Position numbers and translations under genes: made by a program. Shown here in pieces: positions 8,283 through 15,411 of a stretch of DNA of 43,280 nt; position 1 is the first letter of the stretch; every line of letters begins with the position of its first letter. The notes beneath the pieces are model-generated. The model searched no databases and had not been told where the DNA came from. It was given only the letters and a program-made list of their open reading frames with translations. This DNA comes from Bacteroides sp. CAG:443. GTDB taxonomy: Bacteria; Bacteroidota; Bacteroidia; Bacteroidales; Bacteroidaceae. The stretch covers positions 1 to 43,280 of the forward strand of contig FR887793.1 in NCBI GenBank assembly GCA_000432735.1, in the 5' to 3' direction.

Positions 8283-8573
8283 TCAGACGCATAGATAGAT
8301 CAGCCAGACTGCCAGTAAAACAACTGCTACGATAAGGATAAACATTAATTTCCCATGAAAGAAACTTTGCTGTTCCCATTTCCTTCTCGCTTTGGTTTCG
8401 GCATGAATCTGTTCCAGTTGTTCAAGAGAAACACCCGATGACGGACGGTGTCTTTCGGTCAGTTTCAGCAAGCTGTCGCGTGTTTCGTTCATGCGCTTCT
8501 TGCCTGCTTTCCGCAGCTCGCGATTTTCTTTGTCGCGCTGCATCATGTCGTATATACATCCTAAGGTTCCCAT
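8283..8573 (-). CDS. Small protein with C-terminal membrane anchor, unknown function
   Basis: 96 residues. Residues 1-70 are strongly charged and probably helical (runs of Lys, Arg and Glu, QLEQIHAETKARRKWEQQ). Residues ~74-95 form one hydrophobic helix (LMFILIVAVVLLAVWLIYLC), so the protein is likely tail-anchored in the inner membrane. No catalytic motif. It lies 100 bp downstream of the helical-repeat gene, on the same strand, and ahead of a terminator. I do not recognise the family; the clean domain split and the terminator placement support a real gene. Confidence 0.6.
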   Translation of the reverse strand: MGTLGCIYDMMQRDKENRELRKAGKKRMNETRDSLLKLTERHRPSSGVSLEQLEQIHAETKARRKWEQQSFFHGKLMFILIVAVVLLAVWLIYLCV

Positions 8574-8673
8574 GGCAACTCACTTTTAGCGCGTTGTCTA
8601 AAGTTAGTGATTTTCTGCGTTTTTCAAAAGGAAACGGCAGGCAATTCATATACATTAACGTGTAAGATAGGGT

Positions 8674-9219
8674 TCAGCGCATTTTCTGGAGGATGTTTCT
8701 TCTGGCAACTTTCAGGGCGGGACTTAACGGGGATGCTTCCTCCAGCATCTCAAGTGCCGAACGGAGTTCTGCCAGAAGCTCGGGATATAGTTTGCACTGA
8801 AGGTAGGATAGTTTCATGCACAAGGCTCTGATTCCTGCCGGACTGCCGGATGAAATCATCCGGTTCATACAGAAATCCAGAAAGTCGGTACGGAGGTTTT
8901 CTTCACGGAACGGCTGCGCAGCAAGCAGGGTAAGCAGCAGCCGACATTTGGTTTCGCTGGATGTATGCATGGCTTCCTGCATCAGTTCGTCACATTTCGG
9001 GTACAGCCATTGTCGACGGGCTGCGTCGAGATGGGTAAACAGCCATGCGGCATTGTCCGAAGCGCGTTTATCGGCATCGAACATGAGCTGATAGAGCTGT
9101 TCCGTCAACGAATAGTTTTCACAGCATTGAATCATGTGACACAGCTCACGGATGTCGTTTTCGTGTATTCTGCCGAGTAGTCTGCTACGCAAATCGCAGG
9201 AATTATCTGATAGAGCCAT
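8674..9219 (-). CDS. Helical-repeat (HEAT-like) conserved hypothetical protein
   Basis: 181 residues, almost entirely alpha-helical by composition, with helix pairs spaced like HEAT/armadillo repeats (for example LTEQLYQLMFDADKRASDNA, then CRLLLTLLAAQPF, then GIRALCMKLSYLQCK). No catalytic motif, signal peptide or membrane segment. It begins 3 bp after the flavoprotein gene ends, so the two are probably cotranscribed and perhaps translationally coupled. Members known to me only as Bacteroides hypotheticals; a scaffold or adaptor role would be a guess. Confidence 0.6.
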   Translation of the reverse strand: MALSDNSCDLRSRLLGRIHENDIRELCHMIQCCENYSLTEQLYQLMFDADKRASDNAAWLFTHLDAARRQWLYPKCDELMQEAMHTSSETKCRLLLTLLAAQPFREENLRTDFLDFCMNRMISSGSPAGIRALCMKLSYLQCKLYPELLAELRSALEMLEEASPLSPALKVARRNILQKMR

Positions 9220-9222
9220 TGC

Positions 9223-9795
9223 TTACATGCACTTCTTTATCGCCTTACGGCAACGGTTCAGTATTTTTTCGCTTGCGGGATGCTGGCGGGTTCCGCCCAG
9301 TTCGATGGCGGACACAACCTTGAAGCCGGTCCATTTCAGAATGGCACGCAGCGACTTGATGGTTCCCCGACTCTGGCCGAAAAGGATATTGAACGGGAAA
9401 GCGGTGGTGCACGTGCTCACTAATATGGCTTTCTTCCCTTTGTGCAGGGGAAGGGGCAGCCCGCGGGGGCTCTCTCCTATCAGGCCATAGACGATACGGT
9501 CGAATACGATTTTCAACTGCCCGGGCATGTTGCCCCAGTAACAGGGGGCTCCTACTACCAGCACATCGCAGCGGTCGATAGCGGAGAGTACCTGCTGGGC
9601 TCCGTCTTCGGGCAGTACGCACCGACGAGTTTTGCGGCAGGTCATACAGCCGGTACAGGGTTTTACCTGAAGTTCGGGAACAAAGACGGTGGTTACGCTG
9701 GCTCCGTTGCGTTCGGCTTCCTCGCGAATGGCATCCAGCATGGCAGAAACATTGCCGTGCCTGTGCGGGCTTCCGTTGAGAATCAGTACGTTCAT
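9223..9795 (-). CDS. Flavodoxin-fold NAD(P)H/FMN oxidoreductase with Cys motif
   Basis: Cytosolic FMN-binding reductase of the NADPH-dependent FMN reductase / iron-sulfur flavoprotein group. The phosphate-binding loop LNGSPHRHGN starts at residue 6. A cysteine cluster CTGCMTC...C (Cys47, 50, 53, 59) follows the second strand, the place where iron-sulfur flavoproteins hold a [4Fe-4S] cluster or where related enzymes have redox Cys. APCYWGNMPGQLKIVFDR matches the flavin-contacting segment of this family. Length 190 aa is normal. It lies directly upstream of the helical-repeat gene and 31 bp after the TSCPD gene. Substrate unknown; an electron-transfer or quinone/nitro-reducing role is typical. 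Confidence 0.78.
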   Translation of the reverse strand: MNVLILNGSPHRHGNVSAMLDAIREEAERNGASVTTVFVPELQVKPCTGCMTCRKTRRCVLPEDGAQQVLSAIDRCDVLVVGAPCYWGNMPGQLKIVFDRIVYGLIGESPRGLPLPLHKGKKAILVSTCTTAFPFNILFGQSRGTIKSLRAILKWTGFKVVSAIELGGTRQHPASEKILNRCRKAIKKCM

Positions 9796-9826
9796 AGGGA
9801 TAAGTTTTTACTCGGGCTGTGGAATA

Positions 9827-10072
9827 TCAGGCTTTCATGGCACGCAAAGCCTTGCATAACTGGTCGGGACAGGAGGTTGCCTTGCTTCCGCAGTGAATAC
9901 CTTCCAGCCGGCTGATGACATCGTCTACTTTCATTCCCTTGACCAGCGAACTGATTCCTTTCAAGTTTCCGTTGCAGCCTCCGGTGAAATGTACGTCAGT
10001 GATGATGTCGTTTTCTACTTCTACTTCAATATTGCTGCTGCATGTGCCTTGTGTTCTGTAATTGATTTTCAT
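9827..10072 (-). CDS. TSCPD-domain protein (TIGR03905 family)
   Basis: Small 81-residue protein of the TSCPD family, recognisable by KATSCPDQL near the C-terminus and by the GGCNGNLKGISSLVKGM segment. The family has conserved cysteines and resembles a C-terminal part of some ribonucleotide reductases; its function is not established. I chose the start MKINYRTQG at 10072 because homologous proteins begin there and the 17 residues of the longer frame are not protein-like and run towards the yebC terminator. It is followed by the flavoprotein gene 31 bp downstream, suggesting a redox-related unit. Confidence 0.75.
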   Translation of the reverse strand: MKINYRTQGTCSSNIEVEVENDIITDVHFTGGCNGNLKGISSLVKGMKVDDVISRLEGIHCGSKATSCPDQLCKALRAMKA

Positions 10073-10092
10073 ATAGCTAAACCAAAATGTGA

Positions 10093-10172
10093 TAAAAAAG
10101 ACATTCCGGACAAAGCCTGGCACTTGTACCGTAACAGCTCATGGCCGTCACACTGCCGCTTTATCCGGAATG
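10093..10172 (-). terminator. Terminator of the pheT-yebC unit
   Basis: Two 15-base arms, CATTCCGGACAAAGC (10102-10116) and GCTTTATCCGGAATG (10158-10172), pair with one wobble. On the minus strand the stem is followed by TCTTTTTTATC. The loop is unusually long at 41 nt. It lies 15 bp after the yebC stop codon. Confidence 0.7.
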
Positions 10173-10187
10173 AAATGATAATGAATA

Positions 10188-10925
10188 TTATTCTTCTCCC
10201 TCTTCAGGTTTCATGTTTGTATATACAGTCTGAACATCGTCAAACTCTTCCAGACGTTCAACCATCTTGTCGATTGTTTCGCGCTGTTCGGGAGTTACAT
10301 CCTTCAAGTCGTTTGGAATATAAGTAAAGTCACCACCTACATCTTCGAAACCGCACTCTTCCAAGTGTTTCTGAATAGCTGCGTAACTCTTCGGGTCACC
10401 GTAAATTGTAATAGTTCCTTCTTCCGGATCTTCATCGTATTCGTCTTCTACGTTGTAATCAATCAGATCGAGAATCAGTTCTTCCATGTCCATTCCGTCT
10501 TTCTTCTTGAAAGTGAACACACACTTGTGGTCGAACAGGAAAGCCAGTGAACCGGTTGTACCGAGGTTACCGCCGAATTTGTTGAATACTGAACGAACGT
10601 CGGCAACGGTACGGGTAGTATTGTCAGTCAAAGTATCAACGAATACGGCTACTCCGTGAGGACCGTATCCTTCGTATGTCATTCCTTTGTATTCGCTCTG
10701 GTCTTTACCCATCGCGTTTTTGATAGCGCGTTCAATGTTATCCTTCGGCATGTTTTCACGCTTGCAGGTAGCGATAATAGAACGCAGTGCAGGGTTGTTT
10801 TCAGGTTCCGGACCGCCGGCTTTTACAGCAATAGCAATTTGTTTACCCAGTCTTGTAAATGTCTTAGCCATGTGGCCCCATCTTTTCAGCTTAGTAGCTT
10901 TTCTATATTCAAACGCTCTTCCCAT
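10188..10925 (-). CDS. yebC: YebC/PmpR/TACO1-family protein
   Basis: Cytosolic protein of the YebC family, long listed as a DNA-binding regulator and more recently linked to translation, helping ribosomes through proline stretches. The diagnostic N-terminus is present (GRAFEYRKATKLKRWGHMAKTFTRLGKQI is the Bacteroidetes form), with YEGYGPHGVAVFVD in the middle domain and NNTTRTVADVR-type residues after it. Length 245 aa is normal. It lies 45 bp downstream of the pheT reading frame's original stop and ahead of a terminator, so it is probably cotranscribed with pheT. No other oddity. Confidence 0.9.
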   Translation of the reverse strand: MGRAFEYRKATKLKRWGHMAKTFTRLGKQIAIAVKAGGPEPENNPALRSIIATCKRENMPKDNIERAIKNAMGKDQSEYKGMTYEGYGPHGVAVFVDTLTDNTTRTVADVRSVFNKFGGNLGTTGSLAFLFDHKCVFTFKKKDGMDMEELILDLIDYNVEDEYDEDPEEGTITIYGDPKSYAAIQKHLEECGFEDVGGDFTYIPNDLKDVTPEQRETIDKMVERLEEFDDVQTVYTNMKPEEGEE

Positions 10926-10970
10926 TGGATTTTATGTTTTAATATGTTTTTATTATGTATAATGTTCTTT

Positions 10971-11171
10971 TTATCTCAGTTTGGCATCCAGCTTGTTCTG
11001 CAAGTTGGTGATGAGTTTCTGCATTACCTTGTCAATCTGCTTGTCGTTCAAGGTTGCGTTTTCGTCCTGAAGCATGAAGCTTACAGCGTAGCTCTTCTTG
11101 CCTGCTTCCAGATTCTTGCCTTCGTATACATCGAACAGCTCGACGCTCCAGATTCTTTCCTTCGTATTCAT
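10971..11171 (-). pseudogene. pheT: Out-of-frame original C-terminus of PheT
   Basis: This frame encodes SVELFDVYEGKNLEAGKKSY followed by the remaining 38 residues of a normal PheT tail ending NLQNKLDAKLR. It belongs to the FDX-ACB (anticodon-binding-like) domain, which in the intact protein would continue directly from residue 776 of the main frame. It is displaced by the 40-bp tandem duplication at 11108-11187. An ATG at 11171 opens this frame, but it lies inside duplicated pheT coding sequence and is not evidence of a separate gene. Confidence 0.8.
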
Positions 11172-13473
11172 CGAAGAGCTCGACGCTCTTCAAGAGTTTC
11201 TTTTCGGTTTCGTAGGCGATCTTTTCGATTTCGGCAAACTGCACTTTCTTGTCGATCAGAAGTGCCAGATCACGTTTCACAGCCGGGAACTTGGAAATTT
11301 CCTTGTAGTAAACGGCGTTGTTCTTGATGGCCTTCATCAGTTCCTTCCAGTTCAGGTCGGCATAGTAAACTTCATTGTCGATGTCGAATGCTTTCTGTAT
11401 CTTCTTGTGGATGATACCGAAGGTAGCCAGCAGTTTGCCGCCACGGGTATGTACTGAAATGGCTACAGAGTAGATATCGTCGGTCAGGTTTCCGAATACC
11501 AGTCCGCCGAAGTTTACTCCCAGACGACGGAAGATGTTCAGCACGTATGCCTTCAGTTCGTATACCGAGCTATCTTCATCGGGATGTGCCCATGAGTTGC
11601 TAACGCGTTTACCAGTCAGCCACAAGCCCAGGTGCAGTTCTTCAGAATAAGCAGCAAGCACTTTCTCCGGATTCTTCTTCTCGGCATTGAAGTGATAGCA
11701 GTTTCCGAACTCGAAGAACTTCAGGTCGGCATTCTTGCGGTTGGCATTGTGCTGGATGCTTTCCAGACCGCCGAACAGCAAGGTTGCACGCATTACGTTC
11801 AGGTCGTTGCTCAACGGATTCATCAGGTCGACAAGATTTTCCGGCTTGTAGGTTTCCAGTCCTTCGTAATAAGCAGCGGCTGTCAGCGAATTGTTCAGTA
11901 TCTCATTGAAACCGCAGCCAACGAGCTGTTCGGATACGAGGTTCTGAAGTTTAACCGACTTGTCTACGTCGCCTTTTACGCTCAGGCTTGACTTGACGGA
12001 AGTAGGTATTTCTACATTATTATATCCATAGATACGGAGAATATCTTCTACTACGTCGCACGGGCGCTGTACGTCTACACGATATGCCGGGACCAGCAGT
12101 GACAGACCTTCGGCAGTTTCGCCGGTAATCTTCATTTCGAGGCTGGTTACAATGCTCTTGATAGTTTCTACCGGAATAACCTTTCCAATCAAAGCGTTGG
12201 CGTAGTTGTAAGAAAGTTCTACCGGGAAATCGGCAATCGGCGACGGATAGTTATCTTTAATTTCGGAAGCGATTTCACCGCCGGCAAGTTCTTTTACCAG
12301 CAGGGCAGCTTCTTTCAGCGCATAAATCGTATTGTTCGGGTCGATACCACGTTCGAAACGGAAAGAAGAGTCGGTGCTCAGTCCGTGACGGCGGGCTGTC
12401 TTACGTACCCATGTCGGATGGAAATAAGCGCTTTCCAGGAATACGTCTTTTGTTGTTTCGGTTGTTCCCGAATCGAGTCCTCCGAATACACCGGCAATAC
12501 ACATCGGTTCTTCTGTATTGCAGATCATCAGGTCACGGTCGGACAACTTGCGTTCTACGCCATCCAGCGTAACGAACTTGGTTCCTTCGGCACAAGTCTT
12601 TACAACGATCTTGCCGCCTTTAATCTTGTCGGCATCGAAGCAGTGCATCGGCTGACCGTAAGCGTGAAGGATGTAATTGGTAATATCGACGATGTTGTTG
12701 ATAGGACGTACACCGATCAGACGCAGCTTGTTCTGCAACCATTCGGGACTTTCCTTTACGGTCACGTTCTTGATGGCAACGCCTGCGTAGCGGGGACATG
12801 CTTCTGTGTTCTCAACAACGATATCGATATTCATATCGTGGTTGTCTACCTTGAAGGCATCTACCGAAGGACGCTTCAATGTAGCCTGACGACCGTTCTG
12901 AATAAGCCATGCATACAAGTCGCGCGCTACACCATAGTGTGAGCAGGCATCCGAACGGTTCGGAGTGATATCCACTTCGAGTACGTAGTCGCTCTTTATA
13001 TTATAGTAATCTTTGGCAAGTGTGCCCGGTACAACATCGGCAGGAAGCACGATGATACCTTCGTGACTTGTACCGATACCGATTTCGTCTTCAGCACAAA
13101 TCATACCGTTTGATTCAACACCGCGAAGTTTTGATTTCTTGATGGTAAAACATTCGTCACCGTCGTACAGTTTGGTTCCGAGCGTTGCCACTACCACTTT
13201 CTGTCCGGCAGCTACGTTTGCAGCTCCACAAACAATCTGAACAGGCTCGCCCTGTCCTAAGTTTACGGTAGTGATATGCATGTGATCTGAATTGGGATGC
13301 GGTTCGCAAGTCAGTACTTCGCCGATAACAAGCCCTTCCAGTCCTCCTTTTATAGATTGAACTTCTTCTACCTCGCCTGTTTCCAAGCCAATGGAGGTAA
13401 GTGCGGCTGCCACTTCATCGGGTGTCAAATCGAAATTGACATATTCTTTCAGCCAATTATACGAGATATTCAT
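11032..13473 (-). CDS. pheT: Phenylalanyl-tRNA synthetase beta subunit, 3' end frameshifted
   Basis: Beta subunit of the alpha2-beta2 enzyme charging tRNA-Phe in the cytosol. The N-terminus MNISYNWLKEYVNFDLTPDE and the following tRNA-binding (EMAP-like) domain, B3/B4 editing domain (residues ~210-390), B5 domain and catalytic-like core are all present and intact. The FDX-ACB domain starts near residue 715 (ISKFPAVKRDLALL) but is lost after residue 776, where a 40-bp tandem repeat throws the frame; 37 unrelated residues follow to a stop at 11032. Without the repeat the protein would be 820 aa, the length I expect for Bacteroides PheT. A -7 box lies 37 bp upstream. PheT is essential, so either the frameshift is an assembly or strain-mixing artefact or the truncated form works. 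Confidence 0.9.
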   Translation of the reverse strand: MNISYNWLKEYVNFDLTPDEVAAALTSIGLETGEVEEVQSIKGGLEGLVIGEVLTCEPHPNSDHMHITTVNLGQGEPVQIVCGAANVAAGQKVVVATLGTKLYDGDECFTIKKSKLRGVESNGMICAEDEIGIGTSHEGIIVLPADVVPGTLAKDYYNIKSDYVLEVDITPNRSDACSHYGVARDLYAWLIQNGRQATLKRPSVDAFKVDNHDMNIDIVVENTEACPRYAGVAIKNVTVKESPEWLQNKLRLIGVRPINNIVDITNYILHAYGQPMHCFDADKIKGGKIVVKTCAEGTKFVTLDGVERKLSDRDLMICNTEEPMCIAGVFGGLDSGTTETTKDVFLESAYFHPTWVRKTARRHGLSTDSSFRFERGIDPNNTIYALKEAALLVKELAGGEIASEIKDNYPSPIADFPVELSYNYANALIGKVIPVETIKSIVTSLEMKITGETAEGLSLLVPAYRVDVQRPCDVVEDILRIYGYNNVEIPTSVKSSLSVKGDVDKSVKLQNLVSEQLVGCGFNEILNNSLTAAAYYEGLETYKPENLVDLMNPLSNDLNVMRATLLFGGLESIQHNANRKNADLKFFEFGNCYHFNAEKKNPEKVLAAYSEELHLGLWLTGKRVSNSWAHPDEDSSVYELKAYVLNIFRRLGVNFGGLVFGNLTDDIYSVAISVHTRGGKLLATFGIIHKKIQKAFDIDNEVYYADLNWKELMKAIKNNAVYYKEISKFPAVKRDLALLIDKKVQFAEIEKIAYETEKKLLKSVELFDEYEGKNLERRAVRCIRRQESGSRQEELRCKLHASGRKRNLERQAD
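11108..11187. repeat. 40-bp imperfect tandem duplication inside pheT
   Basis: Copy 1 at 11108-11147 and copy 2 at 11148-11187 are directly adjacent, each 40 bp, with 3 mismatches (repeat positions 11, 21 and 29). Since 40 is not a multiple of three, the downstream part of pheT is moved out of frame. In the coding sense the copies read SVELFDEYEGKNLE and SVELFDVYEGKNLE; two of the three differences are synonymous. Confidence 0.95.
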
Positions 13474-13509
13474 ATATGTATAGTTTTATGTATTTCTTAA
13501 ATTGTCGTG

Positions 13510-13517
13510 CAAATTTA
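13510..13517 (-). promoter_or_regulatory. -7 box of pheT promoter
   Basis: TAAATTTG on the minus strand matches the Bacteroides -7 consensus TAnnTTTG and lies 37 bp upstream of the pheT start. No good -33 TTTG is seen at the expected spacing. Confidence 0.45.
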
Positions 13518-13630
13518 ATATAAATATTTGGGATAGAATATGAGTACAGAGAGTTTTTTACGTTCACTCAAAGACAGATACCCCACTTCTTTACCCCCTT
13601 TCCGGTCTTTCCGGCATGCGGAGGTGCACA

Positions 13631-15193
13631 TCAGAACGGCACATCGGGAACCGGACCGCCAAACGGATTTTCGGGTTGCGGAGCCATGTCTACGGGAGGA
13701 GGAACGAACGATTGCCCTCCGCCGCCGTTGTTCATTTTCGAACGGAGAACCGGAGCCGTATTTTCCTCGCCGGGCATCGGTACAATCATTTCGTCGTCCG
13801 GATTCTGGAAGCGGGCAAACTCGGCGCGGAAACGCAGCAGCACGTCGCCTACCGCACCGTTACGATGCTTGGCGATGATGATTTCTGCCATGCCGTGCAG
13901 GTCGTTTCCCTTTTCGTCGGTATAGATTTTATAGTATTCCGGACGGTGGATGAAGCACACCATATCGGCATCCTGCTCGATGGCTCCCGATTCACGCAAG
14001 TCGCTCAACTGAGGGCGCTTTCCGTCGATACCTTCACGGCTTTCCACACCACGGTTCAACTGACTCAGGGCAATGATCGGAATGTTCAGCTCCTTGGCAA
14101 GTCCTTTCAACGAACGCGAGATGGTACTTACTTCTTCCTGACGGCTGCCGAACGACATACCGCTGGCATTCATCAGCTGGAGGTAGTCGATGATGATAAT
14201 CTTCACATCGTGTTCGCGTACCAGTCGGCGTGCCTTGGTTCGCAACTCGAAAACGGACAGTGAAGGGGTATCATCGACATAGAGCGGAGCATCGTACAGT
14301 TCCTTGATCTTGTAGTCGAGCTGTCCCCATTCGTAAGGAGCAAGCTGTCCACTCTTGATTTTCTCACCGGGGATTTCGCAGACATTGACGATCAGACGGT
14401 TCACCAGCTGCACGTTACTCATTTCAAGAGAAAACAGCGCAACGGGTACTTTGTTATTTACCGCCATGTTCTTTGCCATGGAGAGCACGAAAGCCGTCTT
14501 ACCCATCGCCGGACGGGCAGCTATGATAATAAGGTCGGAATTCTGCCAGCCGGAAGTCATCTTGTCAAGCTGGTGGAAACCGCTCGACAAACCGCTCAGA
14601 CCGTCGGTACGTGCCGCCGCTTTCTGAAGCATCTCATACGCTTCCTGAATGACAGGATTGATCTGCGTATAGTCCTTCTTCATGTTCTGCTGCGAGATTT
14701 CGAAGAGCTTTCCTTCGGCTTCCTGCATCAGGTCGTCCACGTCCTGCGTTTCGTCGAACGCTTTTGTCTGGATATTGCTGGTAAAAGAGATCAGTTCGCG
14801 TGCCAGAAACTTCTGGGCGATGATGCGGGCATGGTATTCAATGTGGGCAGAAGACGCCACCTTGCCACTGAGCTGGGTGATGTAAAAAGGTCCGCCCACC
14901 TCGTCCAGGTCGCCGCGTGAACGCAACTGTTCTGTCACCGTCAGGATATCAATCGGTTTCTGCTGTATCGCCAGGTCGGTGATGGCTGCATATATCAACT
15001 GATTGCGGTGTTCGTAAAAAGATTCGGGACGGAGGATTTCGCTCACAAGCGAATATGCATCCTTTTCAATCATCAATGCTCCCAGCACAGCCTCCTCCAG
15101 TTCGGGAGCCTGCGGCTGCAAATGTCCGTATTCATCAACAGGCTTTGTCTTGGTTGCCTTCGGGACACGGGTAGTTCTTCTCGTTTCTGCCAT
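13631..15193 (-). CDS. dnaB: Replicative DNA helicase
   Basis: Hexameric 5'-3' helicase that unwinds DNA at the replication fork. The N-terminal DnaB domain (PQAPELEEAVLGALMIEKDA) is followed by the RecA-like core with Walker A ARPAMGKTA at about residues 226-234, Walker B-like IIIIDYLQLM, and the DnaB signatures LSDLRESGAIEQDADMVCFI and ALSQLNRGVESR. The C-terminal tail is Pro/Gly-rich. I chose MAETRRTTRV at 15193 (520 aa); a longer frame from 15241 would cross the -7 box TATCTTTG at 15220-15227. No intein or other insertion. It is transcribed alone, with a terminator-like hairpin upstream that separates it from the tricorn gene. Confidence 0.93.
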   Translation of the reverse strand: MAETRRTTRVPKATKTKPVDEYGHLQPQAPELEEAVLGALMIEKDAYSLVSEILRPESFYEHRNQLIYAAITDLAIQQKPIDILTVTEQLRSRGDLDEVGGPFYITQLSGKVASSAHIEYHARIIAQKFLARELISFTSNIQTKAFDETQDVDDLMQEAEGKLFEISQQNMKKDYTQINPVIQEAYEMLQKAAARTDGLSGLSSGFHQLDKMTSGWQNSDLIIIAARPAMGKTAFVLSMAKNMAVNNKVPVALFSLEMSNVQLVNRLIVNVCEIPGEKIKSGQLAPYEWGQLDYKIKELYDAPLYVDDTPSLSVFELRTKARRLVREHDVKIIIIDYLQLMNASGMSFGSRQEEVSTISRSLKGLAKELNIPIIALSQLNRGVESREGIDGKRPQLSDLRESGAIEQDADMVCFIHRPEYYKIYTDEKGNDLHGMAEIIIAKHRNGAVGDVLLRFRAEFARFQNPDDEMIVPMPGEENTAPVLRSKMNNGGGGQSFVPPPVDMAPQPENPFGGPVPDVPF

Positions 15194-15219
15194 TTCTCTC
15201 TTTTGAATTTTTAATTCCG

Positions 15220-15227
15220 CAAAGATA
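15220..15227 (-). promoter_or_regulatory. -7 box of dnaB promoter
   Basis: TATCTTTG on the minus strand, 27 bp upstream of the chosen dnaB start, matches TAnnTTTG. Its position argues against the longer upstream start. Confidence 0.5.
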
Positions 15228-15321
15228 CGAAAAAGCTTCATTTGTCACGAATCGTAATCTTATGAAGAATGAAAAAAAGCATAAAGTTTCACTATTGGGT
15301 ATCGCTCCTGCCTAAATAAAT

Positions 15322-15358
15322 CTGGCCGGTGAATGAAAGAAATTCATTCACCGGCCAG
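15322..15358 (-). terminator. Hairpin terminator after the tricorn-like protease gene
   Basis: Perfect 15-bp arms CTGGCCGGTGAATGA (15322-15336) and TCATTCACCGGCCAG (15344-15358) with a 7-nt loop. On the minus strand it is followed by the moderately T-rich ATTTATTT. It lies 54 bp past the stop of the protease gene and upstream of dnaB. Confidence 0.7.
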
Positions 15359-15411
15359 CCTGCTACATCGTTCGGTCACGATGATATTTACATTACCAAG
15401 CACATATTTTA

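Noticed and set aside
10971..11171. Separate 66-aa gene downstream of pheT
   Set aside because: Its sequence is the normal PheT C-terminus out of frame; the ATG lies in duplicated pheT coding sequence.
11108..11187. Programmed ribosomal frameshifting in pheT
   Set aside because: No slippery heptamer or downstream pseudoknot seen, and the shift is fully explained by the 40-bp duplication.
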